Assembly: GCA_004026145.2 (NCBI GenBank)
Contig: CP034990.1
Location: 4,564,476 to 4,628,475, forward strand
Reading direction: 5' to 3'
Origin: Takifugu bimaculatus
Taxonomy: Eukaryota; Chordata; Actinopteri; Tetraodontiformes; Tetraodontidae
DNA: 64,000 bases
The notes under the pieces are model-generated. The model saw only the letters and a program-made list of their open reading frames with translations. It did no database searches and was not told the DNA's origin. Positions 22,025 through 32,298 of the stretch are shown one piece after another. Each line of letters starts with the position of its first letter. Position 1 is the first letter of the stretch. The position numbers and the translations under genes are program-made.

Positions 22025-22406
22025 AATCAATCAATCTTTATTTATATAGCATCTTTTACAATCAAAATTGTTTCTAGGCGCTTTACAGAATCCCAGGGCC
22101 TAACCCCAAACAAGCAACAGTGGCAAGGAAAAACTCCCCTTTAACAGGAAGAAACCTTGAGCATGACCAGGCTCATGTAGGGGGACCATCCTGCTTATGG
22201 CCAGCTGGGTAGAGAGAGAGGAGAAGGGGGGAGGACAGGTAGAGGATAGAATAGGTAGAGGAGAGGTAAAGGAGAGAATAGGCATAGATCATAGAGAGTA
22301 CATTACAGAAATACATTATATTAAGTAAGGTAAGCTGCAAGTGGAGTGGGTCAGTGGGGTCGGAGGTCAGTATGCAGCTCTGAAGGCGGCGATACCTATA
22401 GAACAC
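22019..22406 (-). mobile_element. L2 3'-UTR insertion in Tx1-A with GAACAC duplication
   Basis: 22025-22400 is the common fish L2 3' end on the minus strand: CATGAGCCTGG...GGTTTCTTCCTGTTAAAGGG, GCCACTGTTGCTTG, AAGCGCCTAGAAACAATTTT, TATAAATAAAGATTGATTG. GAACAC stands on both sides (22019-22024 and 22401-22406), a target-site duplication. No coding part is present (heavy 5' truncation). Confidence 0.88.
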
Positions 22407-22469
22407 TAGTGCCCATTTTCTTGCATCCCTGACCCTGTTCACATTCAACGTTCCAACTATGAACGTATT

Positions 22470-23085
22470 TATGGCGAGGGCAAAGTTAAAATCCAAGACA
22501 GTAAAATAAATACAAGGAAGCATAATGAGCATTTTTTCCAATTGAGCTGTTTCCTCGCCTTGCCCGTGTGCTTCTTCAGCCTAAAAATTTCAGGGTCGGT
22601 GAGATCCGATGTTGCCTTATGTCTAATCAAATGACTCGCTGACTGGATAAAAAGGAGCCTGTCAGGGAAATATTTTCCCAGATCAAGGCCCGTCATGCCC
22701 TTGGTCTGTGTAAGAAAATTTGCTTGGAGGGTACAAGTTGTTTTCCTGCCCATCTGGCAAAGTGCCAGACAATTCACTGCAATCAGACATGTATTCGCAG
22801 TCGCTGGTGTCTGTGCCAGCGGCTGCATCCTCCAGCCTTCCAGTTTTACTGTCGCCCTTGTCTTTCATTGCACTTTTGAGCCTGCTCCACCACTTCGCGG
22901 TAACAATTCACCACCCGAACACACCACTGCTCCCTCCCCTGTGCCCACTCCTCCCTCACCCAGCTTGCCAGCCGCTATCTCTGGCACCCCAAGCTCACCT
23001 CTCACCTGACTCACTCCACCGAGCTTGCAAAAAGGGTGTAGTCAAAGTCGGCCGCACGCGGTCGGCCACCCCACAAAGTTAAACA
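22470..23085 (-). pseudogene. Tx1-A ORF1 C-terminal part
   Basis: Minus-strand frames give ADFDYTLFAS (end of the RNA-binding core), a Gly/Glu-rich linker, then SDCSELSGTLPDGQENNLYP, LTQTKGMTGLDLGKYFPDRL, LFIQSASHLIRHKATSDLTD and PEIFRLKK. The same wording recurs in Tx1-D at 35085-35240. Function by family: ORF1 is the nucleic-acid binding protein of the LINE RNP. The zinc knuckle seen in Tx1-B and Tx1-D is absent here, and the 5' part dissolves after 23085. Confidence 0.7.
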
Positions 23086-23298
23086 GGCACTCGCTAAACT
23101 AAAATAAAACCACTTAATAACACACAATAAATCAAACAATATTGCCCACCATTCACACATGCACAAGAATTGAAAAAAAGCACTTTCGCACAATTTCTTG
23201 CTCGCTTGCTCTCTTCCGCTCACACTCCTACCACCAGAAGCGAAAGAAAAACTTTTAAAATGTACTTTTCTTTTCTTTTTTTTTTACAGTGCTCTGTT

Positions 23299-23656
23299 TG
23301 TTACGGTCGGTTGTGCCAGGACCCGAAAGCAGGCAGAGCACAGTGGCGGATGGTTTCCGAGAAAAGTCTTTATTGAAGGTTACAAGAGTTGTTTAAATCA
23401 AGAGGCGTAGAGACCTCGACAAAGTTCAAAAACTAGTCCACGAAGAACAACTCACAACAATAATCCAGAAACGAGAAGTCAGGGTTTCGCTAGGGATCAA
23501 AACATGCCAACACTGGCAAATGGGAGTTCAGTCCATAAATAGGAAGCTGGATTGCCGATAGGCTGAAGGTGCATCAGCTCGCGGTACCAGCTGCGTCTGG
23601 AGCATGGCTACACCATGCCCCCTGCAGTGAGAAACCCGCAACGGAGCTACCTAACA
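23299..23656 (-). mobile_element. gypsy 3' LTR
   Basis: On the minus strand it begins TGTTAGGTAGC just after the purine tract GAGGGAGGGGTAA and ends GACCGTAACA, 358 bp. AATAAAG lies about 75 bp before the end. The TGTTA...TAACA inverted ends and the position after the chromodomain support the call. Confidence 0.8.
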
Positions 23657-24555
23657 TTACCCCTCCCTCAACAGGCGCCTCCTGGCACCCTACCAGGCTT
23701 ATCCATGTGGGCGCGGTAGAAGTCATGGAGGAGGCTGTTGTCCAGGATGAACCGGCAAGGAACCCACGATCGCTCCTCCAGACCGCACCCCTCCCAGTCG
23801 ACCAGGAACTGGAAGCCACGACCTCATCGGCGGACGTCCAAAATTCTCCCGACCATATAGGCAGGACCTCCATCGACAATGCGGGGAGGGGGTGGAGGAT
23901 CGGATGAAGGAACCAGGTCCGACTCCGCGACTGGCTTCACCTTGGAAACATGGAAGGTGGAGTGTATCTTAAACACTGGAGGAAGCTTCAGGCGGACGGC
24001 TGCGGGGTTTACCATCTGCTCCACCTCAAAGGGACCCACAAAGCGAGGAACCAACTTCCGGGACTTGACCTGGAGTGGGAGGTCCTTGGTGGAGAACCAG
24101 ACCTTCTGACCTGGTTGATAGGAGGGAGCTGGCGTCCGGTGTCCTCGCCTCGATGATTGGCCTGAACGACGAGAGGTCCGCAGGAGTGTTGTGCAGACCT
24201 GCCTCCACACCCTCCTACAACGGCGCATGTTGGCCTGCACCGAAGGTACTGCAACTTTGTCCTCCTGGACCTCAAATAATGGAGGCTGGTAGCCCAGGGA
24301 AGCCATGAAGGGGGAAAGACCAGTGGATGCAGAGACCAAGGAATTGTCGGCGTACTCCACCCACAGCAGGTAGGTGTTCCAGGAGAATGGGTTTTGAACC
24401 GTCGCACACCTCGGGGCTTCCTCCAGGCTCTGGTTTGTTCTCTCCGCCTGCCAGTTGGCCTGTGGGTGGTACCTGTGGCTGATCGAAGCTCCCAGCGCTG
24501 AACAGAAAGCCCTCCAGACTTGCAAGCAAAACTGTGGGCCACGATCGGACACAAT

Positions 24556-25702
24556 GGGCCAGATTCACGAAGCGTTCTTACGAACAAATTTGTTCTTAAG
24601 TCCCATTTACGAACAGTTTACGAAGATTGTGGCATTCACCAATTTCTTCTTATCCTGGATTTATTTGTAGGTAAGAACAAATCCTACAAACACTCAGGAG
24701 TACTCTTGCACACATTTCAGTGCCGACATGTTGGCATGGTTGTGTTTTCTTCTCTTGTGCAGTTCAATAAAATTCAATATTACAATGATAATTCTGTCAT
24801 ATTTATTTATTTATTTGTTTATTTCCTATTTTTGGTGATTTACGGAGAATTTTAAAATTACGTAAATGTGCCAATGACTTAACATTAATCAACCAAATTG
24901 GAAACCATGCCAAAACTGTCTTTTTATTTGATTTTATCTTGATTTATTTTATTAGGGGATTGAGGATATGCCCTGGCTCCCTGGTTGTTGACACCACTGA
25001 CCAACCCTCAGACTCCACAGGAGTTTTATTCAATCAGATGCATGCGCGCAGTCGCTCCACCATTGAACGCACCATCGGCATGTTAAAGGGGCGCTGGATG
25101 TGTTTGGACACAGAGCCACAACCCCGTGAGGATGTGCGTCCTGACGCAATGATGGGGCCAGACTGCAGGCACGCGGTTCACGTTCGAGCGCGATTAATTG
25201 CCCGTTTGTGAATAAAATGCATTATTGTCACAATCCGAGCACAGCTTTTAAACGTTTATTTTTTTTACATTCTTATTTTTTTTACATTCTCGTTGATTTC
25301 TTTAAGCGTGTTGGCTATAGTCATCAGGGTTGAGGCAATTTTATCAAGCGTGTTAGCCATCCTTTCTTGATTGTTCAACACGGCGTCAGAAATCAGGCGT
25401 GGAGAGGCAAGCTTTGGGCATTTGGCTGCTTTTTGCTCTGTCTACAGGGTCCTGCTGCAGTTCCTTTTATGGGCATTGGTGGGCGGTGACTTATGCTAAT
25501 CGTATTAATTAGACTCACCTGGCACGCGCTTTCAACTTACGAACAGATGGCATTCATCAATCTAAGAACACAGCTGCGAACAATTCTGGGGCTTACGAAC
25601 GCGTTGATGAATCCGACGTAGGGTTTTCTTAAAAAACTTCTTAATAACAACTTAAGAAAGAATCTAAGAAGATTCTTAAGAACATATTGGTGAATCTGGC
25701 CC
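24556..25702 (+). mobile_element. PIF/Harbinger element 'Harb-B' in gypsy integrase
   Basis: 1147 bp with ends GGGCCAGATTCAC and the complement GTGAATCTGGCCC, flanked by AAT (24553-24555 and 25703-25705). Its left end matches the right end of Harb-A in reverse, and its right end matches the left end of Harb-A, so it is a family member in the opposite orientation. Most of the transposase is deleted. Confidence 0.92.
24955..25211 (+). pseudogene. Harbinger transposase, last exon only
   Basis: After TTTTATTAG the frame reads GLRICPGSLVVDTTDQ, VLFNQMHARSRSTIERTIGM, LKGRWMCLDTEPQP and a C-terminal stop. The RSTIERTIGMLKGRW block holds the catalytic Glu that Harb-A lacks. Exon 1 with both Asp residues is missing here. 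Confidence 0.85.
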
Positions 25703-28299
25703 AATGTCTTTAGGAAACCGGTGGAGACGGAAAACATGCTGGACCAGGAGCTCTCCAGTCTCGGGAGCTTGGATAGGGGAATGAGGTGGGCCGACTTGGA
25801 GAAACAATCGACCACAGTGAGAATGACTGACTGTGAAGTCCACTGCGATATGCGACCACAGCCGCTGAGGAATTTCCAGGGGCTGGAGGAGTCCTACCGG
25901 CGGCTGATGGGATGCTTTCCCCCTAGCACACACGGGGCAGGCAGCTATGTATTCCTTGGTGTCCCGGGCCATGGAGGGCCACCAGAAACGCTGCTGGAGG
26001 AACTGTAATGAGCGGTTGACTCCTGGGTGGCAGGTCAATCTCGAAGTGTGGGCCCAGTGCAGCACCTCCGAACGCATTGCCTCCGGGACGAACAGCCAGT
26101 TTGGAGGGCCTCCACCCGGATCCGGGACTAATTGCTGGGCCTCAGCAGACTCTCTCCTCCACCTGCCAGAATGCGGCCCCCGGGATGCAGGTGAGGGGTA
26201 ATATGGGGTCTGGGTCTGTCTGACAGGGCATTGAGCTTCAGGTTACCCGAGCCCGGACGGTAAGTCAGCGTGAACCGAAATCTCCCTAGGAACAGAGCCC
26301 ACCGAGCCTGCCGGGAGTTGAGCCTCTTGGCGTTCCGGAGGTATGTGAGGTCCGTACAATAAACAGTTGAGTGGCGCCCTCCAGCCAGTGCCTCCACTCC
26401 TGGAGCGCCAGGACCACGGCCAGGAGCTCCTTGTTTCCCACGTCGTAATTCCGCTCAGCGGGTGAAAGCCCGTGACTGAAAAAGGTACACAGATGGAGCT
26501 TCTGGTCCTCTTCGCTCCTTTGTGAAAGGACGGCCCCAACTCCCACATCTGACGCATCAACCTCCACCACGAACTGCCGACTGGGGTTGGGGTGAGTGAG
26601 GATGCGCAACGATGAGAACAAGCCTTTCAGCCTGTTGAACGCGGCTTTGGCTTCGGATGTCCAGCGAAAGCTTAGTAAGGTGGAAGTGAGTCTGGTGAGC
26701 GGAGCAGCCACTTTGCTGTAGTTGCAGATGAAGTGACGGTAGAAGTTAGCAACGCCCAGGAACTGTTGCAACTGCCTATGAGAGGAAGGAGTGGGCGACT
26801 CCATAACCGCCCTCACCTTGGCCAGGTCTGGTGAAAGCTGTCCCCACGCCACCACGAATCCCAGGAAGGAGATGGAGGAGGTGTGGAACTCGCATTTCGC
26901 GGCCTTAACGAAAAGCCGGTTCTCCAGGAGCCGTTGGAGAATGAGCCGGACATGCTGGACGTGCTCCTTCTCAGACTCGAAAAAGATAAATATATGGCCA
27001 GGCAGACAAAAATGAACTTATTCAGCATATCCCGGAGCACGTCATTGATAAGCGCCTGAAACATGACGGGGGCGCTGATGAGTCCGAAAGGCATTACGAG
27101 GTATTTGAAATGACCCAACGAGGCGTTGAAAGCCGTCTTCCACTCCTCCCCCTCTCGAATCCGCACTAGGTGGTATGCGCTGCGAAGGTCCAGTTTGGAA
27201 AAAACCTGGGCCCGGTGGAGAGGGGCAGTGGATACTTGTTCTTAATTGTAATCTCATTCAAGGACTGATAGTCAATGCAGGGGCGTAGAGTTCCATCTTT
27301 CTTTTGTACGAAGAAGAATCCGGCCCCAACTGGAGAGGAGGAGAGCCGAATCAGGCCAAACGCTAGGGACTCCCCAATATAGTTTTCCATCACCTCTCGT
27401 TCCGCCCTGGAGAGGTTGTATAGTCAGCTTGACGGTAAAGTGGCACAGGAGAGGAGGTCGATGGCACAGTCATTCGGGTGATGGGGCGGAAGGGAGAGTG
27501 CACGATGCTTGCAGAAAACCTCGCCTAGGTCATGGTACTCCTTCGGGACCAGGGACACATCTGGGATCTCCGGGACAGGTGTCGAGGCTCCTGACGAGGA
27601 GGTGACTGTCCAACGAAGACAGTTCGTGTGGCAGTTCACACTCCAGCTAACCGGTAGACCGGTTGAACTGAGGGTTGTGTAGGGCTAGCCACGGAGACCC
27701 GAGGACTCCTGGGGATAAGGAGGACCGGATGAGGAAGAAACGGATTTGTTCTCGATGATTCCCTGAGATGACGAGGGTGATCGCCTCGGTCCAGTGGGTT
27801 ATCCTGGCCAGGACCTCCCCGTCGAGACTCAGAATGGTCTTCGGTTTGGGCAGCGTCTCGATGGGAAGGCGGGCCTGCTGGGCCAGGTCCTGGCTAATGA
27901 AGTTGCCATCTGCACCCAAATCCACCAGGAAAACCGTTCACACCGTCTCCTGCCCCCAAAGGAGCGTGTCAGACAGGGTTGGACGGGCCGGGAGTGAACA
28001 GGATGAAGCGCCGCTCACCAACATTATCACGGTGTTGACAAGCTTAATCTTTTGGCCGCACCGGGTAGTCGGTAAAGACATAGCCTGCGTGGCCACAATA
28101 AATGCAAAACCCAGCTGAGCGCAGGCGCTTACATTCTGACTGGGTTAGACGCGTTCGGCCCAACTGCATTGGTTCACTGGTAGAAGCTTCAGAGGCTGAC
28201 GAGTCCACGGGGGGCTTCCCTCAGCCTGGGGAAACTCCCTGAAGCTCTCATAGTCCGCTCGCTCATCCTCTGCTGGCGTCTCTCCCGAAGTCGACTGTC

Positions 28300-29614
28300 G
28301 TGGCTGCAACCCGCTTAGCCAACCTGTACCGGTCAGCTGCTTCTGGAGACCCACAGACCAGCCATGACCTGTAGGCCTCTTTCTTCAGCCTGACGGCCTC
28401 TTTCTACCGCCACGACCAGCACCAGCGGCCTTGCAGCCACAGCTCGCGACAGCCACCTCGACAATGTTGGAGCAGAACATGGCCCATTCAGACTCAATGT
28501 CCCCTACCACCCTCGGAGCATGATCCAAGCTCTGTCGGAGGTGGGAGTTGAAGACCAGCCTGACGGGTTCCTCCACCAAGCGTTCCCAACAGACCCTCAC
28601 TAAGCGTTTGGGCCTGCCAGGTCCACGCGGTGGCTCCCCCCCCCACCTGATCCAACTCACCACCAGGTAGTGATCAGTTGACAGCTCTGCTCCTCTCTTC
28701 ACCCGAGTGTCCAAAACATATGGCCGCAGATCAGCTGACACGACTATAAAGTCAATCATTGACCTACGGCCCAGGCTGTCATGATGCCAAGAGCACCGAT
28801 GAACAACCTTATGTTCGAACATAGTGTTAGGTATGGCCAAACTGCGACTAGCACAGAAGTCCAATAACTGAACACCACTCTGGTTCTGATCGGGCAGACC
28901 GTTCCTCCCAATCACGCCTTTCCAGGTCACGCTGTCGTTGCCCACGTGAGCGTTGAAGTCTCCCAGCAGCACGATGGAGTCGCCAGTTGGGACACTGTCC
29001 GTCCTAGATCCTCCAAAAAGGGCGGGTACTCTGAACTATTGTTTGGTGCATACGCACAAACAACCGTCAGAACCCGTTCCCCGACCCGAAGGCGCAGGGA
29101 AGCAACCCTTTCACTCGACTGCGAGAACCCCAACGTCGAACTAGAGAGTCTGGGGGCAAGCAAAAAGCACACCCCCGCTCTCCGTCTCTCACCCTGAGCA
29201 ACTCCAGCGTAGAAGAGTGTCCAACCCCCCTCAAGGACTTGGGTTCCTGAGCCGACGCTATGTGTGGAGGTGAGGCCAACCATATCTAGTCGGTAACGCT
29301 CAATCTTCCCCACAAGCCCCAGCTCTTTCCCCGCCAGTGAGGTGACGTTCCATGTTCCAAAAGCCAATTTCCATAAACGAGGATCGGACCACCAAGGCAC
29401 CCGCCTTGGTCTGCCGCCCAATCCACACTGCACCGGACCCTTCATGCTCCTCCTGTGGGTGGTGGGTCCACTGGAGACGGGAGTGTCCACATAGCTAGTT
29501 CGGGCTGGGCCCGGTCGGCCCCCATGGACGTAGGCCCGGCCACCAGTCGCTCGCCATCGAGCCCCAGCCCCAGGCCTGGCTCCAGGGTGGGGCCCCGGTA
29601 ACCCCCTGGGCCGG
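28300..29614 (-). mobile_element. Rex3 LINE, 5' part with endonuclease
   Basis: The minus strand starts with a GC-rich 5' UTR (from 29614), then KLAFGTWNVTSLAGKELGLV (endonuclease start, 29370), VLTVVCAYAPNNSSEYPPFL, LLGDFNAHVGNDSVTWKGVI (28970), RRSMIDFIVVSADLRPYVLD, ELSTDHYLVVSW and RPKRLVRVCWERLVEEPVRL (28600). Near 28300 it passes into gypsy sequence and the RT is gone. The 5' region is present, which is unusual since most Rex3 copies are 5'-truncated. One frameshift near 28950 breaks the endonuclease. Confidence 0.85.
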
Positions 29615-30186
29615 TGTTAGGTTCAAACAACCTGAAACACGAGAAAAACAAATGAGGCAAAGACAACAGTTTAGAAATTTACTTGCAAGGAGAACGGAGA
29701 GATGTGCTCAGTTACAGATCTCCAACACGTTCTGACGCACACCTCCCGCCATCCTTCTTTTATTGGAATTAGGAGGTTCCTAGTTACAGAAGTCAAATGT
29801 GTCTAAGGGAGGGGGAAAACACAAGATAGCAGGTCTCCAACAGAGCAAGAGACTGTAAATCATAATGGTGAGATTATACGTAGGCCTTCACTGATTTGAT
29901 TAGCTTAGCTCACAAACAGCACATTCTTCTATATCAGACAGATTAAGAGAACATCTCCTGTGTCATGCTCTGCAGCTCTGTCTCCAGTCAAGGCCACTTC
30001 TCCAACAGCCGCCGCATTTCTGTCGCCCTCGACCAGAGAAGTTCGAGTTGACATATCAAGCATCATGAACATTAAGCATTAGCAAATAATAAGAAACATT
30101 AAGCAATGAGAGACAATATAACAAGAATAAGGAATATAACAAGGTGAAAGCAAATAAGAGATAACTTTAACATAATGGATCTAACA
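29615..30186 (-). mobile_element. Solo LTR (572 bp) with GCCGG duplication
   Basis: On the minus strand it runs from TGTTAGATCC to GAACCTAACA, perfect 6-bp inverted ends. The 5-mer GCCGG flanks both sides (29610-29614 and 30187-30191). AATAAAAG lies about 140 bp before the 3' end, leaving an R-U5-like part. No internal coding remains, so it is a solo LTR left by recombination. The class (gypsy-type or retroviral) cannot be settled from the LTR alone; 5 bp fits gypsy and some retroviruses. Confidence 0.85.
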
Positions 30187-30191
30187 GCCGG

Positions 30192-30903
30192 GTACCCTTT
30201 TAGTTGTTTCATGATGGGTCTTGACTCTGTGTTTGTGTTGTGCGTAAGTGTAATATTACCAGTGTTACCCTGCGCGGGCTCACTGTCCATGTCGTGCGCG
30301 CGTGGCGCTGCGCTGACGGGTGGGTCAGCTGGCCGACGAGCCTCCGCGCCATTCGGGCACGACCGGATCACATGGCCCGCCTCCCCACAACCAAAACATT
30401 TTAGGGAATCAGTAATGACAAAGACGGTGTAGTCAAACTCGTCCACCCTGAAGCGAAGAGCCATGTCGAGCTCTTCCTTATTGTTATTAAGGATCATCGA
30501 CACCTGCCGTCTAAATGACACGACATGTCTCAGCAGCGGGGACTTGAAGCCGAGAGGAATTAACCTCATCGGGGACAATATGTATCCGTGTCTGCTGAGC
30601 TCCCGCAGCAACATGTCGTTCAAGGGGAAACACCGGTGTCAATTCACCATTAACGGCCGCCCCAGCCACCACCAGCTCATCGGCCTTATCAGTACTGTCA
30701 ACGAACACCACCACCGCGTTGTTCATTCTGGAGGTGGACTTCACGCTTCCGTGCCCCACAATCTCCCCCACAGCCAGAACGCACTCCTCCACGGACACAC
30801 TGGCCGGTGGAGAGAATTTCACGGCGTGTCTGCGGGTGAGTTTCTCCAACCCGGTGACTCCCGACGCCACCTCCATGGCCGGCATGGCGAACGTGGCCAC
30901 CAA
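30192..30903 (-). pseudogene. Tx1-B ORF1 (CCHC nucleic-acid binding protein)
   Basis: The minus strand from Met at 30903 reads LEKLTRRHAVKFSPPASVSV, EECVLAVGEIVGHGSVKSTS and RMNNAVVVFVDSTDKADELV. A frameshift near 30620 leads to LLRELSRHGYILSPMRLIPL, LRHVVSFRRQVSMILNN, DEFDYTVFVITDSLKCFGCG and EAGHVIRSCP, a complete CX2CX4HX4C knuckle. It is the ORF1 of a Tx1 LINE, cut at its C-terminal side by Rex3 and the solo LTR. Confidence 0.8.
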
Positions 30904-31035
30904 ACAGTTCCACCAAAGACAGTGAATAAACGATCGAAATTACAGAAGAGTGCTCCCCAATGTGATTAAACACCACCCAGTGTGATAATAAAGATTAGAA
31001 TATAGAAAATGTTTGGGAAAAATCACTTATATTTA

Positions 31036-32298
31036 TCACTCACTCCCGAAGCTGACACACTCACCACGCTCAGAGAGAGAAAGACCGTAACACCATATTT
31101 CACAAAATCGGCTGAGGTCATTCATCATTTTATAAAAACCAAACTCCAACCTCAGCCTACACCGGATGTTACTACGCCACACTGAGGTGGCCTCACAATC
31201 TCCGTTTTTCTCAATTTTGTTTTTCCTGGAGATGTAGATTGCCATCTTGGCTTCTCCACAAATAAAATTAAGTAGCTGCCACTTGTTCTGAGCAGTTTTT
31301 TTGTACCCTGCTCCATAGATAAAACCTCTGACAGAAAATGTTTCGTTAAAACCATTAAAAACACCTTTTACAACATTAAAAAGTCGTTCACACTCGCTGT
31401 ACGCATGAAACACAGTCTCTCGCCCTGAGCAGAATGGGCACTGGTCCAACACAGCAGGGTCCAATCTAGAGAGGTAGACATTCAGTGCGACAGCTCCGTG
31501 TAGGATCCTCCATTGGAGGTCCCCAGTCCTCTTTATGATAGGGGGTTTATATAGGACCCTCCATTGTGGATTCTGTTCCCCCAGCCTGTCTGTCCACACA
31601 GAGGCCGCTCTGTTGAGTAGCCCCTGTCCGTTAATTGTCTTTACAATGTTCACATAGACAGTCTTGTTGTCAGTTCCATGGAGGCCCAGTTTGTTCTTGC
31701 AGAGGGCTTTCAGGAGAGGCCCGATGAACTCCTCGCATCCAGGGCTCAGCTGGAAGTCAGTGACGATGTCCGTGGGGTCCGGCTCAGCTCTCCCTCCGCC
31801 GAACCACAGGAGAAGACATCTCTCTCTCACAGAGAGCCTCCTCCTCCACAGCTCCAGGGTCCTCTCCACCAGCCGTAACGAACGTAGTCTCAGCACAGTA
31901 CTCAGGGTCCGGACAGCAGCCAGTGCCGGACCGGCTGCCTCCACCAGTTGCTTCAGTGTGACAGTCCTGGAGCCACACAGCGCCCCCATCAGCCCGGGCA
32001 TGGCGCTGCTGCAGACATCCAGTCTGCCACCGTGAACTAGGGGCTCCTTCAACAGCCAGTGCAGAGAGCTGGACTCCTGGATCTTCTTCCATTTAAAAAG
32101 AGCACATGATTTAAAAACACTCTGATAAAAAGCTGGCAGACCCCTTAAATTTAAACTTTTGAAATCAGTTAAAAACAGAGCAGCATCCAGTCCCACATTG
32201 CTCACACGTCTGAGTAAGCAGCTGGCCACATCCCTCCACACTAAGTCAGGAGGTCCCCCTGTACACGCGCTCCACCTATGTTCCCTACCTCTACACAC
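31036..32298 (-). CDS. Tx1-C ORF2 C-terminal region, 420-codon open frame
   Basis: A long uninterrupted frame matching the region after RT in Tx1-type ORF2: DLVWRDVASCLLRRVSNVGL, FLTDFKSLNLRGLPAFYQSV, KKIQESSSLHWLLKEPLVHG, TGDLQWRILHGAVALNVYLS, then a Cys/His cluster LDQCPFCSGRETVFHAYSEC and a basic end. This CCHC-like C-terminal zinc module is typical of L1/Tx1 ORF2 and helps bind RNA. Without endonuclease or RT it is a remnant, but it has stayed open for 420 codons. Confidence 0.75.
   Translation of the reverse strand: MCRGREHRWSACTGGPPDLVWRDVASCLLRRVSNVGLDAALFLTDFKSLNLRGLPAFYQSVFKSCALFKWKKIQESSSLHWLLKEPLVHGGRLDVCSSAMPGLMGALCGSRTVTLKQLVEAAGPALAAVRTLSTVLRLRSLRLVERTLELWRRRLSVRERCLLLWFGGGRAEPDPTDIVTDFQLSPGCEEFIGPLLKALCKNKLGLHGTDNKTVYVNIVKTINGQGLLNRAASVWTDRLGEQNPQWRVLYKPPIIKRTGDLQWRILHGAVALNVYLSRLDPAVLDQCPFCSGRETVFHAYSECERLFNVVKGVFNGFNETFSVRGFIYGAGYKKTAQNKWQLLNFICGEAKMAIYISRKNKIEKNGDCEATSVWRSNIRCRLRLEFGFYKMMNDLSRFCEIWCYGLSLSERGECVSFGSE

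Larger units (their letters stand above)
12070..23085 (-). mobile_element. Tx1-type LINE 'Tx1-A', split by nested insertions
   Basis: Read on the minus strand, the pieces are: ORF1 C-terminal part (23085-22500), start of the ORF2 endonuclease (about 22500-22401), rest of the endonuclease (22024-21395), linker and start of RT (17564-16881), and RT palm (12962-12075). Between them lie an L2 tail, a PIF/Harbinger element and a hAT element, each with target-site duplications that restore the Tx1 reading when skipped. The RT wording (PGRSIVDNVHLIREVLEVSR, LDQEKALDWVEHEFLWKV, YADDIIIMV) is the L1/Tx1 branch. Many frameshifts are present. Confidence 0.85.
23690..28160 (-). pseudogene. gypsy Gag-Pol pseudogene
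   Basis: Gag end: CIYCGHAGYVF..., a CCHC knuckle with the last Cys changed. Protease: DLGADGNFISQDLAQQ, where the catalytic D(S/T)G is DLG. RT: FFFVQKKDGTLRPCIDYQSL, FNASLGHFKYLVMPFGL, and then VCLAIYLSFSS where YLDD should be, so the catalytic Asp pair is lost to an indel. RNase H: FVVEVDASDVGVGAVLSQRS and ELLAVVLALQEWRHWLEG. Integrase: HH-CC finger (HPGVNRSL...CPVCARGKAS), catalytic core entry WSHIAVDF, later SDRGPQFCLQVWRAFCSALG. The chromodomain (YMVGRILDVRR, then VDWEGCGLEERSWVP) is split by a stop at 23824-23826. Dead. Confidence 0.88.
23299..28300 (-). mobile_element. Ty3/gypsy (chromovirus-like) element, 5' end lost
   Basis: The minus strand has, in order: a gag zinc-knuckle end (about 28160-28050), protease (27925-27650), RT (27393-26850), RNase H (26800-26290), integrase (26077-25706 and 24552-23830), chromodomain (about 23890-23690), a purine-rich tract, and a 3' LTR (23299-23656). 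A Harbinger element (24556-25702) splits the integrase. No 5' LTR is seen: near 28300 the sequence changes to Rex3. Confidence 0.88.

Noticed and set aside
24009..24587. Long alternative-frame proteins over the gypsy integrase
   Set aside because: They are out-of-frame readings of GC-rich pol sequence; the true frame is the integrase and chromodomain frame.
30175..30432. Plus-strand open frames over Tx1 ORF1 and similar frames over other LINEs (for example 31664-32035 and 15624-16163)
   Set aside because: They are antisense shadows of minus-strand LINE genes and resemble no protein.
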